DNA of 64,000 nt from Parundibacterium terreum (lineage in GTDB: Bacteria; Pseudomonadota; Gammaproteobacteria; Burkholderiales; Burkholderiaceae_D), in NCBI RefSeq assembly GCF_014636315.1, contig NZ_BMED01000002.1:1-64000 (forward strand). The letters are read 5' to 3'. A model generated the notes under the pieces. That model was not told the origin of the DNA and searched no databases. It was given only the letters and a program-made list of their open reading frames with translations. The position numbers and the translations under genes were made by a program. Below, piece after piece: positions 37,076-46,121 of this stretch (position 1 is the first letter of the stretch; every line of letters starts with the position of its first letter).

Positions 37076-37780
37076 TTATGCTGCCACCGCTACCAGTCGG
37101 CTCAGCGTCTCTGCGTCCTGCATCAGGCTGGCGCTGTCGGATTGATGCACTATCCTGCCCCGCTCCAGCACGATGGCATTACTGGTCATGCCTAGCGCCA
37201 GTTTTGCATGCTGCTCCACAACGATCACGGCCAGGCCCTCGTCGCTGATCAGGCGCCTGATGACCCGCGACAGATCCTGCACGATAATGGGTGCAAGCCC
37301 CTCCATGGGCTCGTCCAGCAGCAGCAGGCTGGGGTTGGTCATCAGGGCGCGCGCTATCGCCACCATTTGCTGCTCGCCGCCGGACAACTGGTTGCCCATA
37401 TTGCTGCGGCGCTCCAGCAGGCGGGGAAATATCTCATAGATCTTTTTGATATTCCACGGGCCGGGGCGAGCCACGACCGTCAGATGTTCTTCTACCGTCA
37501 GCGACGGAAACATGAAGCGCTCTTGCGGCACCCAGCCCAGGCCGGCATGCGCACGCTGGTAACTGGCAACTTTGCTGATGTCCTTGCCTTGCCAAACGAC
37601 TTTCCCGCTGTGCAATCTGGTCAAGCCCATCAGCGTGACCAGCAGCGTGGATTTCCCTACGCCGTTGCGCCCCAGCAGGGCAAGGCTGTCGCCCTGCTGC
37701 ATGTTGAAAGAAACGTCTTCCAACACGATAGAATCGCCATACCCGGCGGTGACATTTTCCAGTCTCAACAACTCAGCCAT
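37076..37780 (-). CDS. livF: Branched-chain-type ABC transporter ATPase LivF
   Basis: This 234-residue ATPase has Walker A LLGRNGVGKSTL, signature LSGGEQQMVAIARAL, Walker B LLLLDEPMEGLAP, and the H-loop VVEQH. The shape is that of LivF, the second ATPase of HAAT-family importers. The start is ATG at 37780 (MAELLRLENV), which overlaps the end of livG by eight bases. The longer frame to 37921 lies within livG. It is the last gene of a ten-gene run pcaIJFBDC-livHMGF. Confidence 0.93.
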   Translation of the reverse strand: MAELLRLENVTAGYGDSIVLEDVSFNMQQGDSLALLGRNGVGKSTLLVTLMGLTRLHSGKVVWQGKDISKVASYQRAHAGLGWVPQERFMFPSLTVEEHLTVVARPGPWNIKKIYEIFPRLLERRSNMGNQLSGGEQQMVAIARALMTNPSLLLLDEPMEGLAPIIVQDLSRVIRRLISDEGLAVIVVEQHAKLALGMTSNAIVLERGRIVHQSDSASLMQDAETLSRLVAVAA

Positions 37781-38534
37781 GCTCCGCCTCCCCCAAATAA
37801 ACTTCCTTGACGCGCGGATCGGAGGCGATCTCCGCCGGAGTACCCTCCACCAAGGTCTTGCCACCGACCAGTACCGTGATCCTTTCGGCAAAGCGAAATA
37901 CCAGGCCCATGTCATGTTCAATAAACAGTATCGTCACGTCGCGCGGCAATTTGGCGATCACGTCGAACAGTTCCGAACTCTCGGCCGACGGGATGCCGGC
38001 GGCCGGCTCATCCAGCAGCAGCACTTTGGGCTTGGTCGCCAGTGCCAGTGCAATTTCGACCAGCCTTTGCTTACCGTAGGGCAGGCTGGACGTGATGTGA
38101 TAAGCATCCTGCTCCAGCTTCAACGTACTGAGCAGCGCCAGCGCCTCGTCTATCACTCCGTGTTGCCGGGCAACGGTCGAGGTCCAGCGGCGGCTGATGC
38201 CCTGCCGCTCGCAGATCGCCAGCACAACGGACTCCAGCACACTCAGGCCTGCAAACAAGGTATTGATCTGGAATGTGCGTGTCATGCCGCGTTTGACACG
38301 CTGATGCTGAGGCAGCTTGCTGATATTCTCGTCACCGAGAAAAACCTGGCCCGAGGTAGCAGGAAAAGTCCCCGTCAGCAGGTTGATAAAGGTCGTCTTG
38401 CCTGCGCCGTTAGGCCCTATCAGAGCATGGCGGCTGCCCTGCTCAAACGACAGGGAGATATCGGTATTGGCCTTGAAGCCGCCCCATTGCTTGGACAGGC
38501 CTTCTGTTCTGAGTGCGATCGATTTGCTAATCAT
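37773..38534 (-). CDS. livG: Branched-chain-type ABC transporter ATPase LivG
   Basis: This 253-residue ATPase has Walker A IGPNGAGKTTF, signature LPYGKQRLVEIALALATKP (the LivG-type signature without LSGGQ), Walker B VLLLDEPAAGIP, and FIEHDMGLVF. It is the LivG-type partner of livF. Its ATG overlaps the livM stop by four bases (ATGA). Confidence 0.93.
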   Translation of the reverse strand: MISKSIALRTEGLSKQWGGFKANTDISLSFEQGSRHALIGPNGAGKTTFINLLTGTFPATSGQVFLGDENISKLPQHQRVKRGMTRTFQINTLFAGLSVLESVVLAICERQGISRRWTSTVARQHGVIDEALALLSTLKLEQDAYHITSSLPYGKQRLVEIALALATKPKVLLLDEPAAGIPSAESSELFDVIAKLPRDVTILFIEHDMGLVFRFAERITVLVGGKTLVEGTPAEIASDPRVKEVYLGEAEHG

Positions 38535-39529
38535 GCCTGCGGCCCTCCTTTCTTGCCGGAGCGCGAGCGCAGTTGGGCATATAGTTTATCCAGACCGCCC
38601 AGCACTCCCCCGCGTGCAAACAGCACGATCAGTATCAGCAACAAGCCTATCCAGAACTGCCAGTAAGCCGGATTGATGCCTGCAATATAATCCTGCGCCA
38701 TCATGAACACCGCAGCACCTATCAGCCCACCGTACAGGCGGCCACTACCGCCCAGCACCAGCAAAATCAATAGCTCTGCGGAGCGCGGAAAACCCAATAC
38801 ATCCAGGCCGACAAACTGTGTCGTCTGCGCCAGCAAGGCGCCGGCGACGCCGGCCACGGCGGCACTGACAGTAAAAATCGTGATTAGCTGGCGGTTCACA
38901 TTGGCCCCTATCGCCGGCATGCGCTTGCCACCCTCCCGGATACCACGCAGGCTAAGGCCAAATGGAGAATGTACCAGGCGCCGCAATATCACAAACAGGA
39001 TGAACAGCACAACCAGGCTGTACCAGTAGGCGGTCTGCCCGTTCAGGTCGAACTCGAAACCCAGCAATTTCCCCACTACCATGCCGGACAAGCCATCTAC
39101 ACCACCGGTAATGAATGCCGCCTTGTTGGCAGCCTCATACAGCATCAGGCCAACGCCCAGCGTTACCATCAGGCGCGTCAGATCATGCCCGCGTACAACG
39201 AGGAAACTGACCAGGAAACCAATTACGGCAGCGGCCAACCCTGCTGCCAGCAAACCGCTCACTGGCTCACTCCAGCCGTGCACGGACAGCAGGCCCGCCG
39301 TGTATGCGCCCACCCCGAAGAAGGCGGCATGCCCAAGCGAGACTATGCCTGCATAGCCAAGGATCAGGTCCAGCGATACCGCCAGCAAACCGACGATCAA
39401 TATCTGACTACCCAGTATCAGGTAATTCGGGAAGACAAAGAAACACGCGATGGGAATCAACCAAAAAGCAATTTCCAGCTTGCTCCAGCGGTCATTCGGC
39501 AAACTCGGCAAGACAGACAATTGGCTCAT
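38531..39529 (-). CDS. livM: Branched-chain-type ABC transporter permease LivM
   Basis: This 332-residue permease has about nine or ten hydrophobic segments. Family marks are LDLILGYAGIVSLGHAAFFGVGAYT and the later LLQTTQFVGLDVLGF...LVLGGSGRLYGGLIGA region, given in outline. It forms the membrane channel with LivH. Both its start and stop overlap neighbours (ATGA), so translation of the transporter genes is tightly coupled. Confidence 0.93.
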   Translation of the reverse strand: MSQLSVLPSLPNDRWSKLEIAFWLIPIACFFVFPNYLILGSQILIVGLLAVSLDLILGYAGIVSLGHAAFFGVGAYTAGLLSVHGWSEPVSGLLAAGLAAAVIGFLVSFLVVRGHDLTRLMVTLGVGLMLYEAANKAAFITGGVDGLSGMVVGKLLGFEFDLNGQTAYWYSLVVLFILFVILRRLVHSPFGLSLRGIREGGKRMPAIGANVNRQLITIFTVSAAVAGVAGALLAQTTQFVGLDVLGFPRSAELLILLVLGGSGRLYGGLIGAAVFMMAQDYIAGINPAYWQFWIGLLLILIVLFARGGVLGGLDKLYAQLRSRSGKKGGPQA

Positions 39530-40392
39530 GATTTTTTCCCCATCAAACCGGCAGGGAAGAAAATCAGCAACACCACCATCAGTGCATAGATGACGAAAGC
39601 ACCGACCGAAGGCACATAGTATTTACCGGCAACGTCGAAGATGCCCAGTATCAGCGCAGCAACCAGCGGCCCCTTGATGGAACCGGCACCGCCAACCGCC
39701 ACTACCAGCAGGAAGTACACCATGTACTTGATAGGAAAAGTCGGATCCAGCCCCAGCACATCGATGCCAAGGCCGCCACCCAGGCCGGCCAAGCCGGAGC
39801 CGAGCGCAAAGGTCAGCGAAAATACACGGCTGACATTAATGCCTAGGCCGGCGGAGGCGATACTGTTATCTACCGAAGCGCGTATCTGCGCGCCGAAACG
39901 CGTGCGCTCTATCAAATATGCCAGCGCAAAAGTAATCACAATCACTACGCCGATCAGGAACAGGCGATATGAACCTACATCCAGGCCCAGCAGGGATACC
40001 TGGCCGCGCAGCCACAGAGGCAGATTCACCGGCTGCTGGGTCGGCCCCCACACATACGTAGCGGCCGCCACTGCCATGAAGGTCAGCCCTATCGAAAACA
40101 ATACCTGGTCCAGATGCGAGGATTTATACAAGCGGCGGTACAGCACCCGTTCCAGCACCAGCCCGACAACAGCACTGGCCACGAAAGCCAGGGGCAGCGA
40201 CAGCAGAAAAGGCATGCCGAACCGGTTCATCACTACGACGCAGACATAGCCGCCCACCATCGCAAAGGCACCGTGTGCAAGATTGATAAAGTTCATCAGC
40301 CCCATCGTTACCGACAGGCCGACACTGATGAGAAATAGCAGTGAGCCATAGGCTATGCCATCAAATAAGACCCCGGCGAGATTGCTCAGCAT
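39526..40392 (-). CDS. livH: Branched-chain-type ABC transporter permease LivH
   Basis: This 288-residue permease has about eight hydrophobic segments, with the LivH signature VGLSVTMGLMNFINLAHGAFAM near the N-terminus. The start chosen is ATG at 40392 (MLSNLAGVLFDGIAYG), with GGGAG nine bases upstream. The frame to 40446 begins with a TTG and lacks homology. It lies 210 bases after pcaC in the same direction with no terminator between, so it is probably transcribed with the pca operon. This suggests import of an aromatic or pathway acid. Confidence 0.92.
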   Translation of the reverse strand: MLSNLAGVLFDGIAYGSLLFLISVGLSVTMGLMNFINLAHGAFAMVGGYVCVVVMNRFGMPFLLSLPLAFVASAVVGLVLERVLYRRLYKSSHLDQVLFSIGLTFMAVAAATYVWGPTQQPVNLPLWLRGQVSLLGLDVGSYRLFLIGVVIVITFALAYLIERTRFGAQIRASVDNSIASAGLGINVSRVFSLTFALGSGLAGLGGGLGIDVLGLDPTFPIKYMVYFLLVVAVGGAGSIKGPLVAALILGIFDVAGKYYVPSVGAFVIYALMVVLLIFFPAGLMGKKS

Positions 40393-40527
40393 GCTTGCAA
40401 GCTCCCCGGCAGGTTTGTTGAAATCTGCATTTCTTGTCTCCTTCAATTTTTACCGCACACCTCTGCCCGCCACCTTGATCAGGTGATCGTATCGCAAGGG
40501 ATTATTTGGACCGCGGAGCGGCACCGG

Positions 40528-40594
40528 CCTTATCTTTTGCCTTATTTATTGCCTGCCGTATTTATTGCCCGCCTTATGGCTTGCTTTATTGCAT
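40528..40594. repeat. Degenerate short tandem repeat between pcaC and livH
   Basis: About five copies of a 12-16 base unit, core CCTTATTTATTG on the plus strand (for example 40528-40539, 40540-40551), follow each other right after the pcaC stop codon. Each copy has a few changes. No coding sense is apparent in either direction. Confidence 0.6.
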
Positions 40595-40602
40595 GCGGTT
40601 TT

Positions 40603-40992
40603 TTATTTGGCGTCGGCATCCATCGCATTGAATACTTCTTCGGCCAGATGGAAGGCCGAATTTGCTGCAGGTACGCCACAGTAAATCGCGCTCTGCAGCA
40701 GCACTTCCTTGATTTCGTCGCGGCTGACGCCATTGTTGGCGGCCGCGCGCAGATGCAGCTTCAATTCTTCACTGCGATTCAGCGCTACCATCATGGCTAT
40801 CGTGATCAGGCTGCGGGTGTGCCTGGGCAGGCCGGGACGCGTCCAGATTTCTCCCCACGCGTAACGGGTGATCAAATTCTGGAATTCTTCATTGTGCTCG
40901 TTGATATTTTTTCGGGTCCGGTCCACGTGCGCGTCGCCCAGCACTGCGCGGCGCACTTCCATGCCCTTGTCAAAGCGTTCTTGTTCGTCCAC
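40603..40992 (-). CDS. pcaC: 4-Carboxymuconolactone decarboxylase
   Basis: This 129-residue enzyme decarboxylates gamma-carboxymuconolactone to beta-ketoadipate enol-lactone. The sequence ERFDKGMEVRRAVLGDAHVD, then the catalytic-site region YAWGEIWTRPGLPRHTRSLI and HLRAAANNGVS, is characteristic of PcaC and of the AhpD-like fold. The start is GTG at 40992, two bases after the pcaD stop, with AAGG seven bases upstream. The longer frame lies inside pcaD. It is separate from pcaD rather than fused to it as PcaL. Confidence 0.93.
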   Translation of the reverse strand: MDEQERFDKGMEVRRAVLGDAHVDRTRKNINEHNEEFQNLITRYAWGEIWTRPGLPRHTRSLITIAMMVALNRSEELKLHLRAAANNGVSRDEIKEVLLQSAIYCGVPAANSAFHLAEEVFNAMDADAK

Positions 40993-40994
40993 GG

Positions 40995-41759
40995 TCAGCC
41001 TTTCAGGAAAGCGAGCAAATGGCGGTTGAATAATTCTGTCTGCTCCCAATTGGACAGGTGCGCAGCGTCCAGTTCCATATACTGTGCTCCGGCGATACGC
41101 TCTGCGATCAGCTTGCCGTCTTGCGGCGGTGTGGACTGGTCATGGGTACCGGCAATCACCAGCACCGGCAACTTGATGCCGGACAGGTCCTCGCGCAGAT
41201 CCATGTCACGGATGGCGGCGCAACTGCCGGTGTAACCAATACGGTCCGTGTGCAGCAGCATCTGCTTTACCGTCTCCACATTTGCCGGCTCCCTGGACTG
41301 GTAAGCGGCTGTGAACCAGCGATCGATGACCGTGCCAGCGATGGACTCCATGCCCTCGCGTATTACTTGATCAATACGGGCATTCCAGGTTTGCGCTACG
41401 CCTATCTTGGCGCCTGTATTGCACAGGGCCAGTTTAAAAAAACGTTCAGGGTGGTTCACACCCAGCCAGACGCCTACCATGCCGCCCATGGAAAGCCCAC
41501 AAAAATGGGCTTGCCTGATATCCAGCTGGTCCAGCAAAGCGATTACGTCGCCGCCCAGTTGTTCTATGCTGTAAGGAGCCGGAGTGACCCAGGAGAGTCC
41601 ATGGCCGCGTGCGTCATAGCGCAATACGCGAAAATGCTCCAGCAGGGCCGGCATCTGCGGCTGCCACATCTCCATCGTGGTGCCAAGAGAGTTGGACAAC
41701 ACCAATACAGGCGCCCCGTCCTTCCCTTCCAGCTTGTAGTTGATACGTCCTGTACTCAT
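40995..41759 (-). CDS. pcaD: 3-Oxoadipate enol-lactonase
   Basis: This 254-residue alpha/beta hydrolase turns beta-ketoadipate enol-lactone into beta-ketoadipate. LVLSNSLGTTMEMWQPQMP holds the oxyanion loop, GLSMGGMVG the nucleophile serine, and DAAHLSNWEQ the catalytic histidine. The start is ATG at 41759 (MSTGRINYKLEG), with AAGGA upstream and another ATG one codon before. It lies 86 bases after pcaB. Confidence 0.93.
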   Translation of the reverse strand: MSTGRINYKLEGKDGAPVLVLSNSLGTTMEMWQPQMPALLEHFRVLRYDARGHGLSWVTPAPYSIEQLGGDVIALLDQLDIRQAHFCGLSMGGMVGVWLGVNHPERFFKLALCNTGAKIGVAQTWNARIDQVIREGMESIAGTVIDRWFTAAYQSREPANVETVKQMLLHTDRIGYTGSCAAIRDMDLREDLSGIKLPVLVIAGTHDQSTPPQDGKLIAERIAGAQYMELDAAHLSNWEQTELFNRHLLAFLKG

Positions 41760-41845
41760 CATGTCATCCTTATTGAATTCTTTTATTTGAGAGTAAGTTG
41801 AGAGCAAGCATCTTATTATGTTTGCCTATGCTTGTTTATGCCTGC

Positions 41846-43207
41846 CTAGTTTCTTTTGCCAGCACTCCAGCTCGCCAGTACCTTGTCCACGAAGGCGGCG
41901 GCCTGCCCTGTATATAATGCCGGGTCTAGCAACTTGCTCAGATCGTCACCAGACAGGTGTGCGCCCACTGTCGCATCCTGCGCCAGCACGTCTCGCAAAT
42001 GCTTTTGCTGTGCAACGGCTTCGTGGCAAGCTTTTTCTACGAGCTGATGCGCTGCCATGCGGCCTATGCTGCGCCCCAGCGCCAGCGTGACTGCCTCGGC
42101 CATGATCTGGCCATGGGTTGCATCCAGATTCAAGCGCATACGCGCGGTGTCCACCGTCAAACCTGCCGCCACTTGTTTCATTTGCGCCAGCGAACCCGCT
42201 GCCAGCCGCATGATATCGGGCAAGGTATCCCACTCGGCTTGCCAGCCGCCGAGGGCTCGTTCATTTTCCTGCACCATGCCCGACAGCATCGTCGATACCA
42301 GACCGGGCACGCGCACTGCTGCCGACAATGCAACCGCGCAGCCCACCGGATTGCGCTTGTGCGGCATCGCAGACGATCCGCCGCGCCCCGCCTGCTCCGG
42401 TTCTGCCACTTCGGCCACGTCGGTCTGGCTCAGCAGGGAAATATCGCGCGCCATCTTGCCCAGAGAACCTACCAGTAAACCCATGACAGTAGCAACTTCA
42501 GCAATCCGGTCACGCTGCACATGCCAGGGCATGTCCGGCAAACCCAGATCCAGCTCTTCCGCCAGCGCAGCTGCCACACCACCGGCTTTGTCAGCCAGAC
42601 TGGCCAGCGTGCCCGCAGCACCACCACATTGCACTACCAGTATCTGTTTCCTGACTTCGCGCAGCCGTTGCTGGTGCCGCAGCATGCCGTCCAGCCAGCT
42701 AGCCACTTTCATGCCAAAACTCACCGGCAACGCGTGCTGCATCCAGGTACGGCCCACCATGACCGTATCCCTATGCCGTCCGGCCAGCGCTGCCAGTGCT
42801 GCATTCAGCAACAGCAGATCGGCGTCGATAAGATCCAACGCCTGCCGCAACTGCAGCACCAATGCCGTATCCATCACGTCCTGGCTGGTTGCGCCCCAGT
42901 GCACATACTTTGCAGCCGCCGCATCTGCCTTGGCAACATTGGCAGTCAATTGCTTGATCAGCGGAATCGCCAGGTTGCCGGCGCTTGCTGCCGCATGGGC
43001 CAGCGAAGCAAAGTCTATCAACTCCACTTCACAGGCTGCTTCTATCGCCGCCAGCGCCTGTTCCGGAATGACCTGATTCCTGACTTCCGCGCGCGCCAAT
43101 GCTGCTTCCACATCCAGCATGCAGGCGATGCTGTTGTGGTCTGAAAACACCGCCAGCATGGGTTCGGTGGAGGAGATCAGCGAGGTAAGTGTGCTGCTGT
43201 TTTTCAT
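41846..43207 (-). CDS. pcaB: 3-Carboxy-cis,cis-muconate cycloisomerase
   Basis: This 453-residue member of the fumarase/aspartase superfamily closes the carboxymuconate ring to gamma-carboxymuconolactone. The superfamily signature GGSSAMPHKRNPVGC carries the mobile catalytic loop, and KYVHWGATSQDVMDTALVL and GRTWMQHALPVSFG are the other two conserved regions. It lies 33 bases after pcaF. Confidence 0.94.
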   Translation of the reverse strand: MKNSSTLTSLISSTEPMLAVFSDHNSIACMLDVEAALARAEVRNQVIPEQALAAIEAACEVELIDFASLAHAAASAGNLAIPLIKQLTANVAKADAAAAKYVHWGATSQDVMDTALVLQLRQALDLIDADLLLLNAALAALAGRHRDTVMVGRTWMQHALPVSFGMKVASWLDGMLRHQQRLREVRKQILVVQCGGAAGTLASLADKAGGVAAALAEELDLGLPDMPWHVQRDRIAEVATVMGLLVGSLGKMARDISLLSQTDVAEVAEPEQAGRGGSSAMPHKRNPVGCAVALSAAVRVPGLVSTMLSGMVQENERALGGWQAEWDTLPDIMRLAAGSLAQMKQVAAGLTVDTARMRLNLDATHGQIMAEAVTLALGRSIGRMAAHQLVEKACHEAVAQQKHLRDVLAQDATVGAHLSGDDLSKLLDPALYTGQAAAFVDKVLASWSAGKRN

Positions 43208-43240
43208 GCCGGACAGATTCCAGTCAAAAGAGGGAGGGGA

Positions 43241-44443
43241 TTAAACTCTTTCTATCACGATCGCAATACCCTGCCCTACGCCTATGCACATGGTGCACAG
43301 TGCATAGCGACCACCGCTGCGCTGCAGTTGGTACAACGCCGTTGTCACCAGCCGGGCGCCGCTCATACCCAGTGGATGGCCCAGTGCAATAGCACCGCCA
43401 TTGGGATTGACGCGAGCATCGTCGTCGCGCACGCCAAGCTGACGTAATACCGCCAGGCCCTGGGCCGCAAACGCCTCGTTCAGCTCAATGACATCCATCT
43501 GGTCTATCGTCATGTTCAGGCGCTGCAGCAGTTTTTGCACCGCAGGTACCGGACCTATGCCCATTACCCGGGGCGCCACGCCGGCCGTCGCCATACCGAC
43601 GATGCGAGCCTTCGGTGTCAGGCCATGTTTCTGTGCCGCTTCTGCACTGGCGAGCAGCAATGCGCACGCACCGTCATTCACGCCGGATGCATTACCTGCG
43701 GTAACGGTACCGTCTGCACGCACGATGGGTTTTAGTTTTGCCAGCGCTTCCAGCGAAGTGGCGCGCGGATGTTCATCCTGCGTGACGACAATCGCATCGC
43801 CTTTTTTCTGCGCGATACTGACAGCAGTGATTTCCTCAGCCAGCGTGCCATTTGCCTGCGCAGCGGACGCCTTGTTCTGGCTTGCCAGCGCGAACAGATC
43901 CTGGTCGGCGCGGCTTACCTGATAATCGGTAGCGACGTTTTCTGCCGTTTCCGGCATCGCATCCACGCCATATTGCGCCTTCATTTGCGGATTGACGAAA
44001 CGCCAGCCTATGGTCGTATCGAAAATATTTGCATTGCGGGAAAACGCGCTATCCGCCTTGCCCATCACAAAGGGTGCGCGAGTCATCGATTCCACGCCAC
44101 CGGCAATCATCAGTCCGGTTTCGCCGGATTTGATCGCTCGTGCGGCAATGCCTACCGCATCCATGCCGGAACCGCACAGGCGGTTGACGGTAGAACCGGG
44201 CACTTCCAGCGGCAAGCCAGCCAGCAACAGGGACATCCTCGCGACGTTGCGGTTATCTTCACCGGCCTGGTTGGCGCAACCGAAAATCACATCCTGCACC
44301 GCCGCCCAATCTACATTGGGATTACGCTGCATCAGTGCGCGCAAAGGCACGGCGCCCAGATCATCGGCCCTGACATCTTTCAATACACCGCCGTAACGGC
44401 CTATAGGGGTGCGAATTGCATCGCAAATAAAAGCATCTATCAT
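43241..44443 (-). CDS. pcaF: 3-Oxoadipyl-CoA thiolase
   Basis: This 400-residue thiolase cleaves beta-ketoadipyl-CoA to acetyl-CoA and succinyl-CoA. The acyl-enzyme cysteine is Cys90 in [52 protein letters not shown] and the C-terminal [12 protein letters not shown] complete the active site. The N-terminus [15 protein letters not shown] is typical of PcaF/PaaJ. It lies 70 bases after pcaJ. Confidence 0.95.
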   Translation of the reverse strand: MIDAFICDAIRTPIGRYGGVLKDVRADDLGAVPLRALMQRNPNVDWAAVQDVIFGCANQAGEDNRNVARMSLLLAGLPLEVPGSTVNRLCGSGMDAVGIAARAIKSGETGLMIAGGVESMTRAPFVMGKADSAFSRNANIFDTTIGWRFVNPQMKAQYGVDAMPETAENVATDYQVSRADQDLFALASQNKASAAQANGTLAEEITAVSIAQKKGDAIVVTQDEHPRATSLEALAKLKPIVRADGTVTAGNASGVNDGACALLLASAEAAQKHGLTPKARIVGMATAGVAPRVMGIGPVPAVQKLLQRLNMTIDQMDVIELNEAFAAQGLAVLRQLGVRDDDARVNPNGGAIALGHPLGMSGARLVTTALYQLQRSGGRYALCTMCIGVGQGIAIVIERV

Positions 44444-44513
44444 TTTTTCGCAATCTTTATGGATTTATAAAATGAGTTACGACATTCACCGTTCAGAGCT
44501 TGCGCTCTCAGTC

Positions 44514-45176
44514 TCAGGCATCTTTTTTCTGAAAATCCGAAATCAAAGGTACTGCTGTCACTGCCTGCAATTCATCAAATGATAAACCAGCCACCATTTC
44601 ATGTACGACCAGGCCTTCCGCAGTGACATCAAGTACAGCCAGATCCGTATAAATACGGTCCACGCAGCCTATGCCAGTCAGCGGATAGGTGCATTGCGGC
44701 ACGATCTTGCTATCGCCATTCTTGGTCTGGTGTTCCATCATGACCAGCACTTGCTTGGCGCCTATCGCAAGGTCCATCGCGCCGCCCACCGCCGGAATCG
44801 CATCCGGTGCACCAGTATGCCAGTTTGCCAGATCGCCGTTGGCGGATACCTGGAAAGCGCCGAGCACACAGATGTCCAGATGGCCGCCACGCATCATTGC
44901 AAACGAATCGCCATGATGGAAGTAAGCGCCGCCATCCAGCAAGGTCACCGGCTGCTTGCCTGCATTGATCAAGTCCTCGTCTTCTTCACCCTTGGGCGGT
45001 GTCGGCCCCATGCCAAGCAAGCCATTTTCGCTGTGCAGCAAAATTTCCCTGTCTTTCGGCAGGTAGTTGCTGACCATGGTCGGCAAGCCTATGCCGAGAT
45101 TCACGTAGGCGCCTTCCTGGATGTCGCGGGCAACGCGGGCCGCCATTTGTTCGCGCGTCAGTCTCTGATAAGTCAT
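44514..45176 (-). CDS. pcaJ: 3-Oxoadipate CoA-transferase, beta subunit
   Basis: The 220-residue beta subunit of succinyl-CoA:3-ketoacid CoA transferase carries the catalytic glutamate in LLHSENGLLGMGP. YVNLGIGLPTMVSNYL, GGHLDICVLGAFQV and KQVLVMMEHQTKNGDSK are also seen. It activates beta-ketoadipate with succinyl-CoA. Its ATG overlaps the pcaI stop by four bases (ATGA), as expected for subunits made in equal amounts. Confidence 0.94.
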   Translation of the reverse strand: MTYQRLTREQMAARVARDIQEGAYVNLGIGLPTMVSNYLPKDREILLHSENGLLGMGPTPPKGEEDEDLINAGKQPVTLLDGGAYFHHGDSFAMMRGGHLDICVLGAFQVSANGDLANWHTGAPDAIPAVGGAMDLAIGAKQVLVMMEHQTKNGDSKIVPQCTYPLTGIGCVDRIYTDLAVLDVTAEGLVVHEMVAGLSFDELQAVTAVPLISDFQKKDA

Positions 45177-45862
45177 TTGCTTTCCCCTGCTGTCGTTGCC
45201 TGGCCTACCTGGACCACACGCTGCACAAAGATGCCGGGTGTGATGACCGCCTCAGGATCCAGGCCACCCAGTTCCACAACCTCATTCACCTGGGCAATCG
45301 TGCATTTTGCTGCCATCGCCATTACCGGGCCGAAGTTGCGCGCGGTTTTGCGATAAACCAGATTACCCCAGCGGTCGGCACGCAATGCCTTGATCAGCGC
45401 AAAATCTGCGTGGATAGGCGACTCCAGCACATAGTGCTTGCCATTGATCAGGCGGGTTTCCTTGCCCTCTGCCAGTAAAGTACCGTAGCCGGTCGGCGAA
45501 AAAAATCCGCCTATGCCGGCGCCGGCAGCGCGTATGCGTTCCGCCAGGTTGCCCTGCGGCGTCAGTTCCAGCTCAATCTCGCCGGCGCGGTACAGAGCAT
45601 CAAATACCTGCGAATCTGCCTGGCGCGGAAAAGAACAGATGATTTTGCGCACCTTCTTCGCCTTCAACAACGCGGCCAGGCCGGTTTCTCCATTGCCTGC
45701 GTTGTTGTTAACGATGGTCAGATCACGCGCGCCCTGCTCTATCAATGCATCAATCAGTGCAGAGGGCATGCCGGCATTGCCGAACCCGCCTATCATGACC
45801 GTCGCCCCGTCATGGATGTTTGCGACTGCCGCTTGTAGCGACTCAACTATCTTATTAATCAA
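45173..45862 (-). CDS. pcaI: 3-Oxoadipate CoA-transferase, alpha subunit
   Basis: This is the 229-residue alpha subunit partner of PcaJ. The CoA-binding glycine loop VMIGGFGNAGMPSALIDAL, LTIVNNNAGNGETGLAALL and GGFFSPTGYGTLLAEGKE are conserved. The start is TTG at 45862 with AAGAGG six bases upstream. It is the first gene of the pca operon, and the 259-base upstream region holds the PcaR-type operator. Confidence 0.93.
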   Translation of the reverse strand: MINKIVESLQAAVANIHDGATVMIGGFGNAGMPSALIDALIEQGARDLTIVNNNAGNGETGLAALLKAKKVRKIICSFPRQADSQVFDALYRAGEIELELTPQGNLAERIRAAGAGIGGFFSPTGYGTLLAEGKETRLINGKHYVLESPIHADFALIKALRADRWGNLVYRKTARNFGPVMAMAAKCTIAQVNEVVELGGLDPEAVITPGIFVQRVVQVGQATTAGESK

Positions 45863-46000
45863 TTGTTGCCTCTTGGCTTATGGATATGATCCAAAGAGGC
45901 CGCTGGGAAATCACCCCGTGCCAACTGTGTACCGGACAGGATAATTTCACAGCAGCCTCGCAGTGAATACGCACACAGAAAGACTGTTTTACTTGAATTT

Positions 46001-46034
46001 GTTCGATAATCGCACTAATGTTTGTTTATAGAAC
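46001..46034. promoter_or_regulatory. PcaR-type operator dyad in the pcaI/pcaR divergent region
   Basis: GTTCGATAATCGCAC at 46001-46015 is identical to the 15-bp PcaR recognition sequence I recall from Pseudomonas putida pca promoters. Four bases later an opposing copy (46020-46034, reading GTTCTATAAACAAAC on the minus strand) matches at 11 of 15 positions. The two halves form an imperfect dyad between the divergent pcaI and regulator genes. Confidence 0.75.
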
Positions 46035-46087
46035 AGACTCAGTGTAGGCAAGCGCGCCGGAATTCGTCAATATAGCGTCAGAAAATG

Positions 46088-46104
46088 TGTGCGGTCGTCG
46101 CACA
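46088..46104. promoter_or_regulatory. Second inverted repeat, candidate autoregulatory site
   Basis: TGTGCG (46088-46093), five bases, CGCACA (46099-46104): a perfect 6-5-6 inverted repeat 17 bases before the regulator start. Its position suggests autoregulation of the IclR gene, which is common for this family. It does not resemble the PcaR box. Confidence 0.45.
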
Positions 46105-46121
46105 AACTTGTAAGGCCCGTT

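Noticed and set aside
40483..41235. 250-codon plus-strand frame across pcaC/pcaD
   Set aside because: It is antisense to the well-identified pcaC and pcaD and has no recognisable domain.
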